Shown piece by piece: positions 1-8,832 of a DNA stretch of 64,000 nt (position 1 is the first letter of the stretch; each line of letters opens with the position of its first letter). A program made the position numbers and the translations under genes. A model generated the notes under the pieces. The model saw nothing but the letters and a program-made list of their open reading frames with translations. It was not told where the DNA came from and searched no databases. Source of the DNA: Thermotoga sp. SG1. Its GTDB lineage: Bacteria; Thermotogota; Thermotogae; Thermotogales; Thermotogaceae. Location of the stretch: NCBI RefSeq assembly GCF_002865985.1, contig NZ_LNDD01000001.1:1-64000 (forward strand), in the 5' to 3' direction.

Positions 1-314
1 TTGATGAGATAGCGGTGAAGGGGGAAGAGATCACAAAGAGGTTCAAAGAGATCCTTGGGAGGATAGAAGAGATCAACAGCATGATAGAGAACACGGCGGC
101 AACAGCTCAGGAGCAGGGAGCTGCGGCGGAAGAGATGGCGAGTGCCATGGACAACGTCACAAAGGTTGTGGAGAAAGTTGTGGAAAGTCTCTCAAGAATG
201 GAGTCCCTCATCGAAAACCAGACCAGCTCCTCTGCAAAAGTCAGTGAGGCAGCAGAGAGACTTTCTGAACTTTCCGAGAATCTTTCCTCGCTCGTTCAAA
301 AGTTCAGGGTGTGA
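1..314 (+). CDS. Methyl-accepting chemotaxis protein, C-terminal end (partial)
   Basis: The reading frame is open from the left edge (codons from base 3) to TGA at 312-314, so only the last ~104 residues of a chemoreceptor are present. The visible part is almost entirely helical with heptad spacing and carries the Gln/Glu/Ala-rich segment QEQGAAAEEMA, typical of methylation helices in the cytoplasmic signalling domain, then ends in the hydrophilic QKFRV tail. The internal GTG at 15 is not a believable start. It lies 10 bases before the OYE-like gene and on the same strand, so the receptor may sense a substrate of that cluster; this is inference from position only. Confidence 0.85.
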   Translation, partial: DEIAVKGEEITKRFKEILGRIEEINSMIENTAATAQEQGAAAEEMASAMDNVTKVVEKVVESLSRMESLIENQTSSSAKVSEAAERLSELSENLSSLVQKFRV

Positions 315-324
315 GGTGGACACT

Positions 325-1632
325 GTGAAAAAGAGGTTCAAATACAAAACACTGGATGAGATGCGATGGGAAGCGATCTCCCTTGGTATTGATATTCCCT
401 TTTCTGATGATTTCGATGTTTTCAAACAGCCTGTTGATCTTGGTTCAAAGACAATCCCGAACAGGTTCGTCGATCAGCCCATGGAAGGAAACGACGCCCA
501 GATCGATGGAACGCCCGGTCCTCTCACTCTGAGACGCTACAGAAGGCTCGCCGAAGGTGGAGCAGGTATCATTTGGGTTGAAGCCATCGCCATCTCCAAA
601 GAAGTGAGAGGAAACGATAAGCAACTGATGCTGATAGATGAAACAGTCGATGCTTTCAGAAGTTTTGTGGCCGAAATCAAAGATGTCTCTTTAAAAGTGA
701 ACGGTTTTGAACCCTACGTTGTAGCACAGCTCACTCATCCCGGAAGGTTTGGAAAGAACAAGAAGATCCTCTTTCATGACAAATTCCTGGACGAAAAGTA
801 CGGTATAACGAAAGACTTCCCGATTATGTCCGATGAAGAGTTGGAAAATCTGAAACAAGAATATCTGAAGGCGGCAAAACTTGCGGAGAAAGCAGGATTT
901 GACGCTGTGGATATAAAGGCATGCCACAGATACCTTCTTTCTGAACTTCTGGCGGCTCACACGAGAGAAGGAAAATACGGTGGTTCTTACGAAAACAGAA
1001 CAAAACTTTTGAAAGATATCATCAAATTGATAAAAGAGGGAACCAAGATAGACATAACGGTGAGACTGAACCTTTCCGATTTCATACCTTATCCGTATGG
1101 ATGGGGTTCAAATGAGGAAGGATCACTCAATTTCACCGAACCGAAAAGACTTCTCAGAGAACTGGAAGATCTCGAAGCGAAAATCATCAACGTCACCGCA
1201 TCCACACCATATCTGAAACCCCATATAAACAGACCTTACGATGAAATAGGAAAGTACAACCCTCCCGAACATCCCATCGTTGGGGTCGCACGCCTTTTGA
1301 ATCTAGCGAAACTGGCAAAGGAAACCCTCACGAAAACCCTCGTAGTTGCCAGCGGATTCACCTGGTTTAGACAGCTTGCACCTTATGTTGCGGCCGGTGT
1401 CTTGAAAAACTACTGGTGCGATTTCGTAGGATTCGGAAGGATGACCTTCGCATACCCAGACTATCCGAAGGATATCCTTCTCAAAGGAAGTCTCGATCCA
1501 AAGAGAGTCTGCATCACCTGTAACAAATGTGCAGAGTTGAAAGCCGCAGGAGAAAGCTGTGGATGTGTGATCAGAGACAGTGAGGTTTACCTTCCCATAT
1601 ACAAAAAGATGGAGGAGAGCCAGAAAAAATGA
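325..1632 (+). CDS. Old Yellow Enzyme-family NADH:flavin oxidoreductase with C-terminal Fe-S motif
   Basis: A protein of about 435 residues. The TIM-barrel FMN domain of the OYE family occupies most of it (N-terminal SKTIPNRFVDQPMEG, central ADK/VDIKACHRYLLSELLAAHTR region, C-terminal GFGRMTFAYPDYPKD). Near the C-terminus is a cysteine cluster C396-x2-C399-x2-C402-x9-C412 like the [4Fe-4S] site of multidomain OYE enzymes such as 2,4-dienoyl-CoA reductase. Those enzymes continue into FAD/NAD domains; this one stops and the next gene, overlapping by 4 nt, encodes a flavoprotein, so the two probably pass electrons between them (inference). The GTG at 325 is chosen because GAGGTG lies 6 nt upstream; the frame is open further upstream inside the chemoreceptor. 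Substrate unknown. Confidence 0.85.
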   Translation: MKKRFKYKTLDEMRWEAISLGIDIPFSDDFDVFKQPVDLGSKTIPNRFVDQPMEGNDAQIDGTPGPLTLRRYRRLAEGGAGIIWVEAIAISKEVRGNDKQLMLIDETVDAFRSFVAEIKDVSLKVNGFEPYVVAQLTHPGRFGKNKKILFHDKFLDEKYGITKDFPIMSDEELENLKQEYLKAAKLAEKAGFDAVDIKACHRYLLSELLAAHTREGKYGGSYENRTKLLKDIIKLIKEGTKIDITVRLNLSDFIPYPYGWGSNEEGSLNFTEPKRLLRELEDLEAKIINVTASTPYLKPHINRPYDEIGKYNPPEHPIVGVARLLNLAKLAKETLTKTLVVASGFTWFRQLAPYVAAGVLKNYWCDFVGFGRMTFAYPDYPKDILLKGSLDPKRVCITCNKCAELKAAGESCGCVIRDSEVYLPIYKKMEESQKK

Positions 1633-3623
1633 GAAAATCCACCGTGAAGTTGAACGGCCACACCGTCAGAGTTTTCTCGCTCAACACAGTTGTGGTGGGA
1701 TCTGGCGCTGCCGGCTTGAACGCAGCAGATAGGGTGTTTTCACTCGGGCAAAAAGACGTGGCTCTTGTGACCGAAAACCTCAAATGGGGAACTTCCAGAA
1801 ACACCGGCTCTGACAAGCAAACTTATTACAAACTCACACTTGCAGGAGACACACCGGATTCCGTTTACGATCTTGCAGAAACACTCTTCAACGGTGGAAG
1901 TATGGATGGAGACATCGCCCTCGTCGAGGCTGCCCTTTCCACACGTGCCTTCTTCAGACTTGTAGAGATCGGAGTGCCCTTTCCACATTCAAGATACGGA
2001 GAGTACGTGGGATACAAAACAGATCACGACCCTAAGCAGCGAGCAACTTCTGCTGGTCCTTTGACTTCCTATTACATGTGTGAGAGACTCCTTGAAGAGG
2101 TCAGAAGAAAAGGCATCAGAATCTTTGAAGGATACCAGGTGATAGGTGTTCTAACAGATAAAAACAAAGAAAAAGTAATCGGCTTGATCGCCCTCGATCT
2201 GAAAAACATCAACGATCCGGAGAAGAGGTACGTTCTTTTCAACACCAGAAACGTGATTTACGCCACGGGTGGACCCGCCGGGATGTTCTACTTCCATTCG
2301 GTCTATCCCCCCGTTCATTTCGGTGCCACAGGTGCTGCCTTGGAAGCGGGTGTCTGGGGAAAGAATCTCACGGAGTGGCAGTTCGGGATTGCCTCCAGAA
2401 AGTTCAGATGGAATCTCTCTGGTACGTACCAGCAGGTTATCCCAAGGTACGTTTCCACGGATGAGAACGGAAACGATGAAAAGGAGTTCCTTGAAGAATA
2501 CTTCCCCGACCCTTCAACGATGCTCACAGCTATCTTTCTGAAAGGTTATCAATGGCCGTTCGACGTAAGAAAAGTGAAAAACTACGGCTCCTCACTGATA
2601 GACATCCTCGTCTTTTACGAAACGGTGATCAAAGGAAGAAGAGTGTGGCTCGATTTCACAAGAAATCCGAGCTGGGGAAGCAAGAACGGTGAACTGGATT
2701 TTTCTCTCCTTGGAAAAGAGGCTTACGAGTATCTGAAAAACTCGGGAGCACTATTTGGACGCCCCATAGACAGACTCGAAAAAATGAACAGACCGGCCAT
2801 AGAGATCTATCTACAACATGGAATAGATCTGAGAAAGGATTATCTGGAAATCGGAGTGTGCGCCCAGCACAACAACGGAGGCCTTCATGGAAACATCTGG
2901 TGGGAAAGTAACTTGAAACACTTTTTCCCGGTGGGAGAGGTAAACGGAACCCACGGTGTTTACAGACCGGGCGGAAGCGCTCTAAATTCTGGACAGGTGG
3001 GCGGAATAAGGGCCGCCCAGTACGTGGTGGAAAACTATTCTGGTGATCCATTGAAAGAGGAAGAATTCTTGGAAGAAGCAAGGGAACAAATTCTCAAAAA
3101 GATCGAACTGGGTGAACGCTTTGCAAAAAGGATCATCGGAAGGTCGAACATATCGTTCATCCTCAAAGGAACAAGCGATCGTTCTATGAAAAGCATGGGG
3201 ATTGTAAGGTCTCTCGAAGAAGCAAGAAGGGGAAAGAACGAGGCACTGGAGGATCTCAACACTCTGGTCGACAGGATAGAAATTTCTTCGATAAAACAGC
3301 TTCCTTTCGCTTTCAGGTTACACGACATCCTTCTCACCCAGTACGTGTACATCTCTGCCGTTGAAAACTACATAGAGTCCGGTGGAAGAAGCAGAGGATC
3401 TTATATCGTCTACGATCCGAATGGAGAACTACCGGTTCCAAACCTGCCAGAGATGTTCAGATACAGTCTGGCGGATGAATCCTTCAACAGAAAGATTCAA
3501 AGAGTCGAATACAAAGATGGCAAGTGCGAGTTCTTCTGGGATCCAGTGAAGGAAATTCCAAGAGAAGATACCTGGTTCGAGACGGTGTGGAACAGCTTCA
3601 TGAGACGAGAGATTTTCAGGTAA
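1629..3623 (+). CDS. FAD-dependent fumarate reductase/succinate dehydrogenase-like flavoprotein
   Basis: A 664-residue protein. An N-terminal dinucleotide-binding motif (VVVGSGAAGLNAA, about residues 21-33) and a C-terminal FAD motif (RPGGSALNSGQVGGIRAA) place it in the FrdA/SdhA/L-aspartate oxidase superfamily. The TSAGPLTSYYM segment is the region where this family holds substrate-site residues, and an HNNGGLHGN motif lies further on. No signal peptide or heme motif is seen, so it is cytoplasmic and not a periplasmic flavocytochrome. The ATG overlaps the stop of the OYE gene (ATGA), implying translational coupling and a joint redox complex. Its physiological substrate cannot be read from sequence. 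Confidence 0.85.
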   Translation: MRKSTVKLNGHTVRVFSLNTVVVGSGAAGLNAADRVFSLGQKDVALVTENLKWGTSRNTGSDKQTYYKLTLAGDTPDSVYDLAETLFNGGSMDGDIALVEAALSTRAFFRLVEIGVPFPHSRYGEYVGYKTDHDPKQRATSAGPLTSYYMCERLLEEVRRKGIRIFEGYQVIGVLTDKNKEKVIGLIALDLKNINDPEKRYVLFNTRNVIYATGGPAGMFYFHSVYPPVHFGATGAALEAGVWGKNLTEWQFGIASRKFRWNLSGTYQQVIPRYVSTDENGNDEKEFLEEYFPDPSTMLTAIFLKGYQWPFDVRKVKNYGSSLIDILVFYETVIKGRRVWLDFTRNPSWGSKNGELDFSLLGKEAYEYLKNSGALFGRPIDRLEKMNRPAIEIYLQHGIDLRKDYLEIGVCAQHNNGGLHGNIWWESNLKHFFPVGEVNGTHGVYRPGGSALNSGQVGGIRAAQYVVENYSGDPLKEEEFLEEAREQILKKIELGERFAKRIIGRSNISFILKGTSDRSMKSMGIVRSLEEARRGKNEALEDLNTLVDRIEISSIKQLPFAFRLHDILLTQYVYISAVENYIESGGRSRGSYIVYDPNGELPVPNLPEMFRYSLADESFNRKIQRVEYKDGKCEFFWDPVKEIPREDTWFETVWNSFMRREIFR

Positions 3624-3636
3624 GGAGGAAAAAAGT

Positions 3637-4854
3637 ATGAAAGAAGTATCCGTTGTGCTTGTGGGTATTGGAGGATACGGAAACAAATACGTTGAACACA
3701 TTCTAAAAGAAGGAAGAGAAAGAGGAGTGCAGATAGCAGGGGCGGTCGATCCATCTCCTCAAAATTGCAGATTTTACGAGGAACTTAGATCTTTGAATGT
3801 TCCCATATATGATTCCCTTGAGGAATTCTACTCACACCACACAGTGGATCTTGCCATCGTATCTTCTCCCATACACTATCATTGTGAACAGACATGCCTT
3901 GCCGTCAAAAATGGCAGTCATGTACTCTGTGAAAAACCGGCCGCAGCAACGGTAAAAGAAGTCAAAAGAATGATCGAGTGTAGAGACAGATATAAAAAAA
4001 TCGTTGCGATAGGCTACCAGTGGTCCTACAATCCGGCGGTTCTCAGATTGAAGAAAGACATACTCTCAGGAAGATTCGGAAGGCCTGTTCTATTCAAAAC
4101 GATCGTTCTATGGCCCAGAGACACCGCTTACTACAGGAGAAATTCCTGGGCTGGAAAGATGAAAGTGAACGGCCGATGGGTTCTGGACAGTGTGGCAGGA
4201 AACGCGACAGCCCACTTCCTTCACAACATGTTCTTCCTGCTGGGTGAGAAAATGGAGGGCAGTGCTTACCCAGACAGCATCGTGGCAGAACTTTACAGGG
4301 CAAACGATATAGAGAGTTTCGATACGTGCGCTTTGAAGATGATGGTGAAAGATACACCGGTTTTCTTTTTTGCAACCCATGCGGTGAAGGAACGCATAGG
4401 ACCGGTCTTTGAGTACAGATTCGAAAAGGCACGCGTTCTTTGCAACTATCCAGAGTATCCAGAAAGCGCAGAAAACCTTCTGGTGGTTTACAACGACGGA
4501 AAAAAGGAGGTCTACGGACCCACAGATCATGGAAGTATGAGAAAGCTCTGGATCGCGGTGGAGGTTGCTAGGGGGAAAGAGGAATTCATCTGCACTCTCG
4601 AGTCGGCCATGGCTCACACGATCGCTATAAACGGAGCTCACATTTCCATGAAAGGGATACAGGATTTTCCAGACGAAATGAAGAGAGTTGAGGGCAACCC
4701 GCCTCTGATCTGGGTAGAAGGATTGAAAGAAGCGATGGAAAAGGCGTACAAAAATGAGAAGATCTTCTCAGAACTTGGTCTTCCCTGGGCAAAACGTGGA
4801 GAAGAAGTGAGACTTGGGAACTTCGAGGGTCTTGAAGGAGAGATAACATGCTGA
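3637..4854 (+). CDS. Gfo/Idh/MocA-family oxidoreductase (first of two)
   Basis: A 405-residue NAD(P)-dependent sugar or polyol dehydrogenase homologue. The N-terminal Rossmann motif is VLVGIGGYGNKY (residues 6-17) and the family signature CEKPAA follows at about 97-102, where the lysine is catalytic in characterised members. The C-terminal half is the alpha/beta substrate domain and is longer than usual for the family (~340). It starts 13 nt after the flavoprotein, behind GGAGGAAAAAAGT. The tandem pairing with a second, unrelated-looking family member suggests oxidation of one carbon and reduction of the same or another, as in known Gfo-dependent glycoside pathways (inference). Confidence 0.85.
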   Translation: MKEVSVVLVGIGGYGNKYVEHILKEGRERGVQIAGAVDPSPQNCRFYEELRSLNVPIYDSLEEFYSHHTVDLAIVSSPIHYHCEQTCLAVKNGSHVLCEKPAAATVKEVKRMIECRDRYKKIVAIGYQWSYNPAVLRLKKDILSGRFGRPVLFKTIVLWPRDTAYYRRNSWAGKMKVNGRWVLDSVAGNATAHFLHNMFFLLGEKMEGSAYPDSIVAELYRANDIESFDTCALKMMVKDTPVFFFATHAVKERIGPVFEYRFEKARVLCNYPEYPESAENLLVVYNDGKKEVYGPTDHGSMRKLWIAVEVARGKEEFICTLESAMAHTIAINGAHISMKGIQDFPDEMKRVEGNPPLIWVEGLKEAMEKAYKNEKIFSELGLPWAKRGEEVRLGNFEGLEGEITC

Positions 4855-5834
4855 AGATATGTATCGTAGGTTCCTCCGGTCACTTTGGCTACGTCCTGAA
4901 AGGCCTGGACGAGAGATGTAAAATCATAGGAATCTCCCCCGGAACGCCAGAGGAAGACATGTCGAAACTGGAAAAAACTCTGCTCGAGATGAACATCACC
5001 CCGAAAAGGTACGAAGATTGGAGAAGAATGTTAGATGAGGAAAAACCAGACATCCTTGTCATAAACACGATCTTCTCTCTGAACGGAAAGATTCTGCTCG
5101 AGGCTCTTGAAAGAGGTATTCATTCCTTCGTAGAAAAACCCATAGCCACAACCTTTGAGGATCTTGAAAGAATCAAAGATACATACCGGAAAGTGAAAGG
5201 CAGAGTCTTTTTTGCTGCCATGTTCGGTATTAGATACAGATCTCACTTTCTTACCGCTAAGAGGTTAGTCGATGAAGGTGCAATCGGTGAGATAAGGCTT
5301 GTGAACACGCAGAAATCCTATAAACTGGGCAAAAGACCGGATTTTTACAAAAAAAGAGAAACCTTCGGTGGTACGATTCCCTGGGTTGGGATACACGCGA
5401 TCGATTGGATACACTGGATCGTTGGAAAAAGGTTCCTTTCCGTCTATGCCACCCATTCACGCCGCCATAACCTGGACCACGGGGAATTGGAAACCACCGC
5501 ACTCTGTCACTTCACTTTGGAAGAAGAGATTTTTGCCTCACTCACTATAGATTATCTCAGACCCCAGGGGGCTCCCACCCATGACGATGATAGAATGAGA
5601 ATAGTGGGAACCGATGGAATTGTCGAAGTTATCCACGAAAGGGTTTTCCTGACCGATGACAAAGGCCACAGAGAAGTTCCCCTGGTGGAAGAAGGACAGA
5701 TCTTCAGGGATTTCCTGAAAGAAATACGTGGTCAGGGAAAGTGCATGGTGACACCAGAGGATTCAATTCTCACCACGGAAGTTGCTCTGAAAGCAAGACT
5801 TTCAGCGGACACGGGGCGGATCGTTCAGATCTAA
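4848..5834 (+). CDS. Gfo/Idh/MocA-family oxidoreductase (second of two)
   Basis: A 328-residue NAD(P)-dependent dehydrogenase homologue. It has an N-terminal Rossmann fold (IVGSSGHFGYVLKGL), the catalytic-lysine signature FVEKPIA near residue 92, and the middle motif GGTIPWVGIHAIDWIHW, which in this family holds the Asp/His pair of the active site. The ATG lies inside the end of the preceding gene (7-nt overlap), so the two dehydrogenases are translationally coupled. Substrate unknown. Confidence 0.85.
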   Translation: MLKICIVGSSGHFGYVLKGLDERCKIIGISPGTPEEDMSKLEKTLLEMNITPKRYEDWRRMLDEEKPDILVINTIFSLNGKILLEALERGIHSFVEKPIATTFEDLERIKDTYRKVKGRVFFAAMFGIRYRSHFLTAKRLVDEGAIGEIRLVNTQKSYKLGKRPDFYKKRETFGGTIPWVGIHAIDWIHWIVGKRFLSVYATHSRRHNLDHGELETTALCHFTLEEEIFASLTIDYLRPQGAPTHDDDRMRIVGTDGIVEVIHERVFLTDDKGHREVPLVEEGQIFRDFLKEIRGQGKCMVTPEDSILTTEVALKARLSADTGRIVQI

Positions 5835-5847
5835 AGGAGGAAAATAT

Positions 5848-6738
5848 ATGCTCTACACGACATTCACTGCCATTATTCCTTCCTTTCTAATCATCCTCAT
5901 CGGCTACACGGTGGGGAAGGTTTTTTCTAGAGAGGTCATGGGACTTGCTTCAAAGGTTGCAATCTGGGTGATGGTGCCAACGGTGACGTTCACTTTCATA
6001 AACGAGTACACTCCCAGCCTTTCAATCCTTGGAGAATTTGGTCTTGGAGTGGCCATAATTTTTGTTGTCTTCTATCTCTACTCCAGACTCTTTAAAGAGA
6101 AAAAAGAGGTGATTCACATCACCGCCGTGACAGCAAACGTAGGATATCTGGGATATCCCATCCTTCTTTCGCTGTGGGGGGAAGAAGCGCTCTCCCTGGG
6201 AGTGGTCTACGCCACTTTAAACATCATCATGTTTTCTGCCGTTCTTCCCATGTTTCTGGGAGAAAAAGTAAATGTCAAAAATCTTTTTAAACTTCCTTAC
6301 ATATACGCCTTGCTTGCTGGATTTCTCACAGGAAAGATGGGATGGAGTTATAGAGAACTTCCAGAGTGGATTGTAGATACCGTGCTCATGCTGAAACAAT
6401 CTGCCATACCGTATCTTCTTCTCTATGTGGGAATGTCTGTTTCCAGATTGAAACTGGGCAGACATCTCTCAAGGGTAGGAGGAATCATTGTTGTGAACAA
6501 ACTCTTTCTTGCACCACTTCTTGCACTGATCTTTGCGATGGTCTACGGACTCGAGGGACTCACCGCCAAGGTGTTCGTTCTGGAAACGGCCATGCCCGCT
6601 GCCGTGAACGCAGTTGTTCTCACCTCCGCTCTGGGTGGTGACAGCGAAACGGTGGGCTACGGTGTTACCCTCACCACCTTCTTTGCTATATTCACCCTTC
6701 CCATCTGGGCAGTTTTGCTCGAAAAGATCTTCGGTTGA
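5848..6738 (+). CDS. AEC-family (auxin efflux carrier-like) permease
   Basis: A 296-residue integral membrane protein with about ten hydrophobic segments arranged as two five-helix halves, the layout of the AEC/BASS transporter fold. The first helix begins directly at the N-terminus (FTAIIPSFLIILIGYTVG). Bacterial AEC members export or import small carboxylates such as malate or malonate. It is the last gene of the + strand cluster, 13 nt after the second dehydrogenase with an AAAGGAGG ribosome site, so it probably moves the substrate or an acidic end product of that pathway (inference). Confidence 0.8.
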   Translation: MLYTTFTAIIPSFLIILIGYTVGKVFSREVMGLASKVAIWVMVPTVTFTFINEYTPSLSILGEFGLGVAIIFVVFYLYSRLFKEKKEVIHITAVTANVGYLGYPILLSLWGEEALSLGVVYATLNIIMFSAVLPMFLGEKVNVKNLFKLPYIYALLAGFLTGKMGWSYRELPEWIVDTVLMLKQSAIPYLLLYVGMSVSRLKLGRHLSRVGGIIVVNKLFLAPLLALIFAMVYGLEGLTAKVFVLETAMPAAVNAVVLTSALGGDSETVGYGVTLTTFFAIFTLPIWAVLLEKIFG

Positions 6739-6762
6739 TCTTCCCGAAAAATTTTCCCCACA

Positions 6763-6792
6763 TTGTGAAATACGTAACATGTAGAGTTTAAA
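6763..6792 (+). promoter_or_regulatory. Possible promoter of gldA
   Basis: TTGTGA at 6763-6768 and TTTAAA at 6787-6792 with an 18-bp spacer, about 20 bases ahead of the gldA ribosome site GGGAGGTGAT. The match is modest; read-through from the upstream permease is equally possible. Confidence 0.35.
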
Positions 6793-6813
6793 ATGGAACC
6801 GGGAGGTGATGTG

Positions 6814-7908
6814 ATGATCACAACCACCATATTCCCGGGTAGGTACGTTCAGGGAGCAGGGGCGATTGATGTTCTGGAAGAAGAACTTTTCCGCTTTGGA
6901 GAGAGGGCGTTTGTGGTGATCGACGGTTTTGTAGACAAGAACGTGCTGGGAGAAGATTTCTTCGGTTCTTTCACAAGGGTCAGGGTAAACAAACAGATCT
7001 TCGGTGGAGAGTGTTCAGACGAAGAGATAGAAAGACTTTCAGGTCTCGCAAAAGAGGAAACAGACGTGGTGGTGGGCATAGGTGGCGGAAAAACTCTCGA
7101 TACAGCCAAAGCGGTCGCCTATGAGTTGAAAAGACCCGTTGTGATAGTTCCAACCATTGCCTCTACGGATGCTCCATGCAGCGCTCTTTCCGTGATTTAC
7201 ACACCGAGTGGTGAGTTCAAAAGATACTTGTTCTTGCCAAAAAATCCAGATGTCGTTCTTGTCGACACCAAGATCATAGCGAAAGCCCCTGCAAAATTTC
7301 TTGTTGCCGGAATGGGAGATGCCCTTGCCACGTGGTTTGAGGCAGAATCGTGCAAACAAAAGCACGCACCGAACATGACAGGAAGGATCGGTTCAATGAC
7401 CGCTTACGCACTGGCAAGGCTCTGCTACGAAACACTCCTCGAGTACGGCATGCTCGCAAAGAGATCTGTGGAGGAAAAGTCTGTCACACCGGCTCTTGAA
7501 AGGATCGTCGAGGCAAACACACTGTTGAGCGGTCTGGGGTTCGAAAGTGGAGGGCTGGCAGCTGCCCACGCCATACACAACGGCCTCACCGTTCTGGAAG
7601 AAACTCACAAGTATCTACACGGAGAGAAGGTTGCAATAGGGGTCCTCGCCTCGCTGTTTTTGACAGACAAACCCAGAGAGATGATCGAGGAAGTCTACTC
7701 CTTCTGTGAGGAAGTGGGACTGCCCACAACCCTGGCAGAGATAGGGCTCGGTGATGTTTCAGACGAGGATCTGATGAAAGTGGCAGAAAAGGCCTGCGAC
7801 AAGAACGAAACGATACACAACGAACCCCGTCCTGTGACACCAGAAGACGTGTTCTTTGCTCTGAAAGCAGCGGACAGATACGGAAAAATGAGGAAAAACC
7901 TCACTTGA
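6814..7908 (+). CDS. gldA: Glycerol dehydrogenase, Zn-dependent
   Basis: A 364-residue iron/zinc-containing alcohol dehydrogenase-family enzyme that oxidises glycerol to dihydroxyacetone with NAD+. The NAD site is VVVGIGGGKTLDTAKAVAY. Metal ligands are expected at the Asp of MGDALATWFEAES, the His of AAAHAIHNGL and the His of HKYLHGEKVAIG, as in the T. maritima GldA crystal structure, which this sequence closely resembles. The ATG at 6814 is used because GGGAGGTGAT lies just before it; the upstream in-frame ATG at 6793 lies before that site and has none of its own. The gene overlaps the convergent isomerase gene by 8 nt. Confidence 0.95.
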   Translation: MITTTIFPGRYVQGAGAIDVLEEELFRFGERAFVVIDGFVDKNVLGEDFFGSFTRVRVNKQIFGGECSDEEIERLSGLAKEETDVVVGIGGGKTLDTAKAVAYELKRPVVIVPTIASTDAPCSALSVIYTPSGEFKRYLFLPKNPDVVLVDTKIIAKAPAKFLVAGMGDALATWFEAESCKQKHAPNMTGRIGSMTAYALARLCYETLLEYGMLAKRSVEEKSVTPALERIVEANTLLSGLGFESGGLAAAHAIHNGLTVLEETHKYLHGEKVAIGVLASLFLTDKPREMIEEVYSFCEEVGLPTTLAEIGLGDVSDEDLMKVAEKACDKNETIHNEPRPVTPEDVFFALKAADRYGKMRKNLT

Positions 7909-8815
7909 CTTTTCTTCTTTTTTTCGTCTTGTTGTTGTTTGCCGCAAGAATCAGACGCCTTCTCAGAAGGTTGAGAGAGTCCGTGTACTCGTCTGCGAAC
8001 CTGTCCATGGAGTTTATCTCCAGAATGACGATCCCGCTAAAACCAGACTCTCTTATTGTCTTGAAGACTCTATTGTAGGGGATGTCCCCTTCCCCGATGG
8101 GGAGGTGGAGATCCCCTATTCCGTACACGAATCTGAATGCTTCAACATCGGGTATTTGCTGGTACGTTTGAGAAGACTCACCGAAATTGTCACTGACGTG
8201 GAGTTCCACAGCGTAGGGCAGGCCCTTTTTCAACTCCTCGTAGAAGTTAAGGCCTCGATAGCTTGTGAGTATGAACAAGTGCCCAATGTCTACGGTGAGT
8301 TTCACGTTCGGATGGTTCACCTGCTTCACCAGTTCCAGAACTTCGGAAACAGAATGCTGGACGTTCTCCACACCGATGACAATGCCTTTTTCTTTTGCCA
8401 AGTCCGCCAGTTCCCGAAGGGCCAGGATCTCCGCTCGATGCTGTATTCTCTCTGGGACGTCGATTGAATGATCCACTTCGTTGTAATGATAGACGATGAC
8501 TTCAGCGTTTATCTCTCCGGCAAACTCTATAACCGCTTCCATCACTTTGTAATGCCAGGGATTTGTCTTCCTCTTGAGGTTTATAACGTCCGGTGCGTGC
8601 ACCGTGTACCTGAAGTTGTAATTGGAGAGTATCTCTTTTACCCTCTCAAGCCTTTTCTTTATGATGCGCCCTCTTGCTATCACGTCAAGCCCGGCAGCGG
8701 GAATCTCCGCATAGTCAAATCCAATACTTTTGAAGAACTCCAGTTCACTCACCAGTCTCTTTATCGATCCGTTCACCCTTCTTGTATCAACGTTTGTTCC
8801 AATACCTTTTATCAT
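7901..8815 (-). CDS. Sugar phosphate isomerase/epimerase-like TIM-barrel protein
   Basis: A 304-residue member of the xylose isomerase-like/AP endonuclease 2 superfamily. Visible barrel-strand motifs include DYAEIPAAGLDV, YTVHAPDVINLKR, VIGVENVQHS, LTVDIGHLF and ELHVSDNFG, with Glu, Asp and His residues in the usual metal-binding positions. The basic tail (NNKTKKRRKVK) is unusual. It is the last gene after the inoEFGK importer, 17 nt downstream of inoK, so it probably isomerises an imported inositol- or sugar-derived intermediate. Its exact reaction cannot be assigned. Confidence 0.8.
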   Translation of the reverse strand: MIKGIGTNVDTRRVNGSIKRLVSELEFFKSIGFDYAEIPAAGLDVIARGRIIKKRLERVKEILSNYNFRYTVHAPDVINLKRKTNPWHYKVMEAVIEFAGEINAEVIVYHYNEVDHSIDVPERIQHRAEILALRELADLAKEKGIVIGVENVQHSVSEVLELVKQVNHPNVKLTVDIGHLFILTSYRGLNFYEELKKGLPYAVELHVSDNFGESSQTYQQIPDVEAFRFVYGIGDLHLPIGEGDIPYNRVFKTIRESGFSGIVILEINSMDRFADEYTDSLNLLRRRLILAANNNKTKKRRKVK

Positions 8816-8832
8816 CTTCTACACCTTCTTCT

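Noticed and set aside
142-324. N-terminal extension of the OYE gene to 142
   Set aside because: It runs through the chemoreceptor in another frame and has no ribosome site; the GTG at 325 has one and fits the family start.
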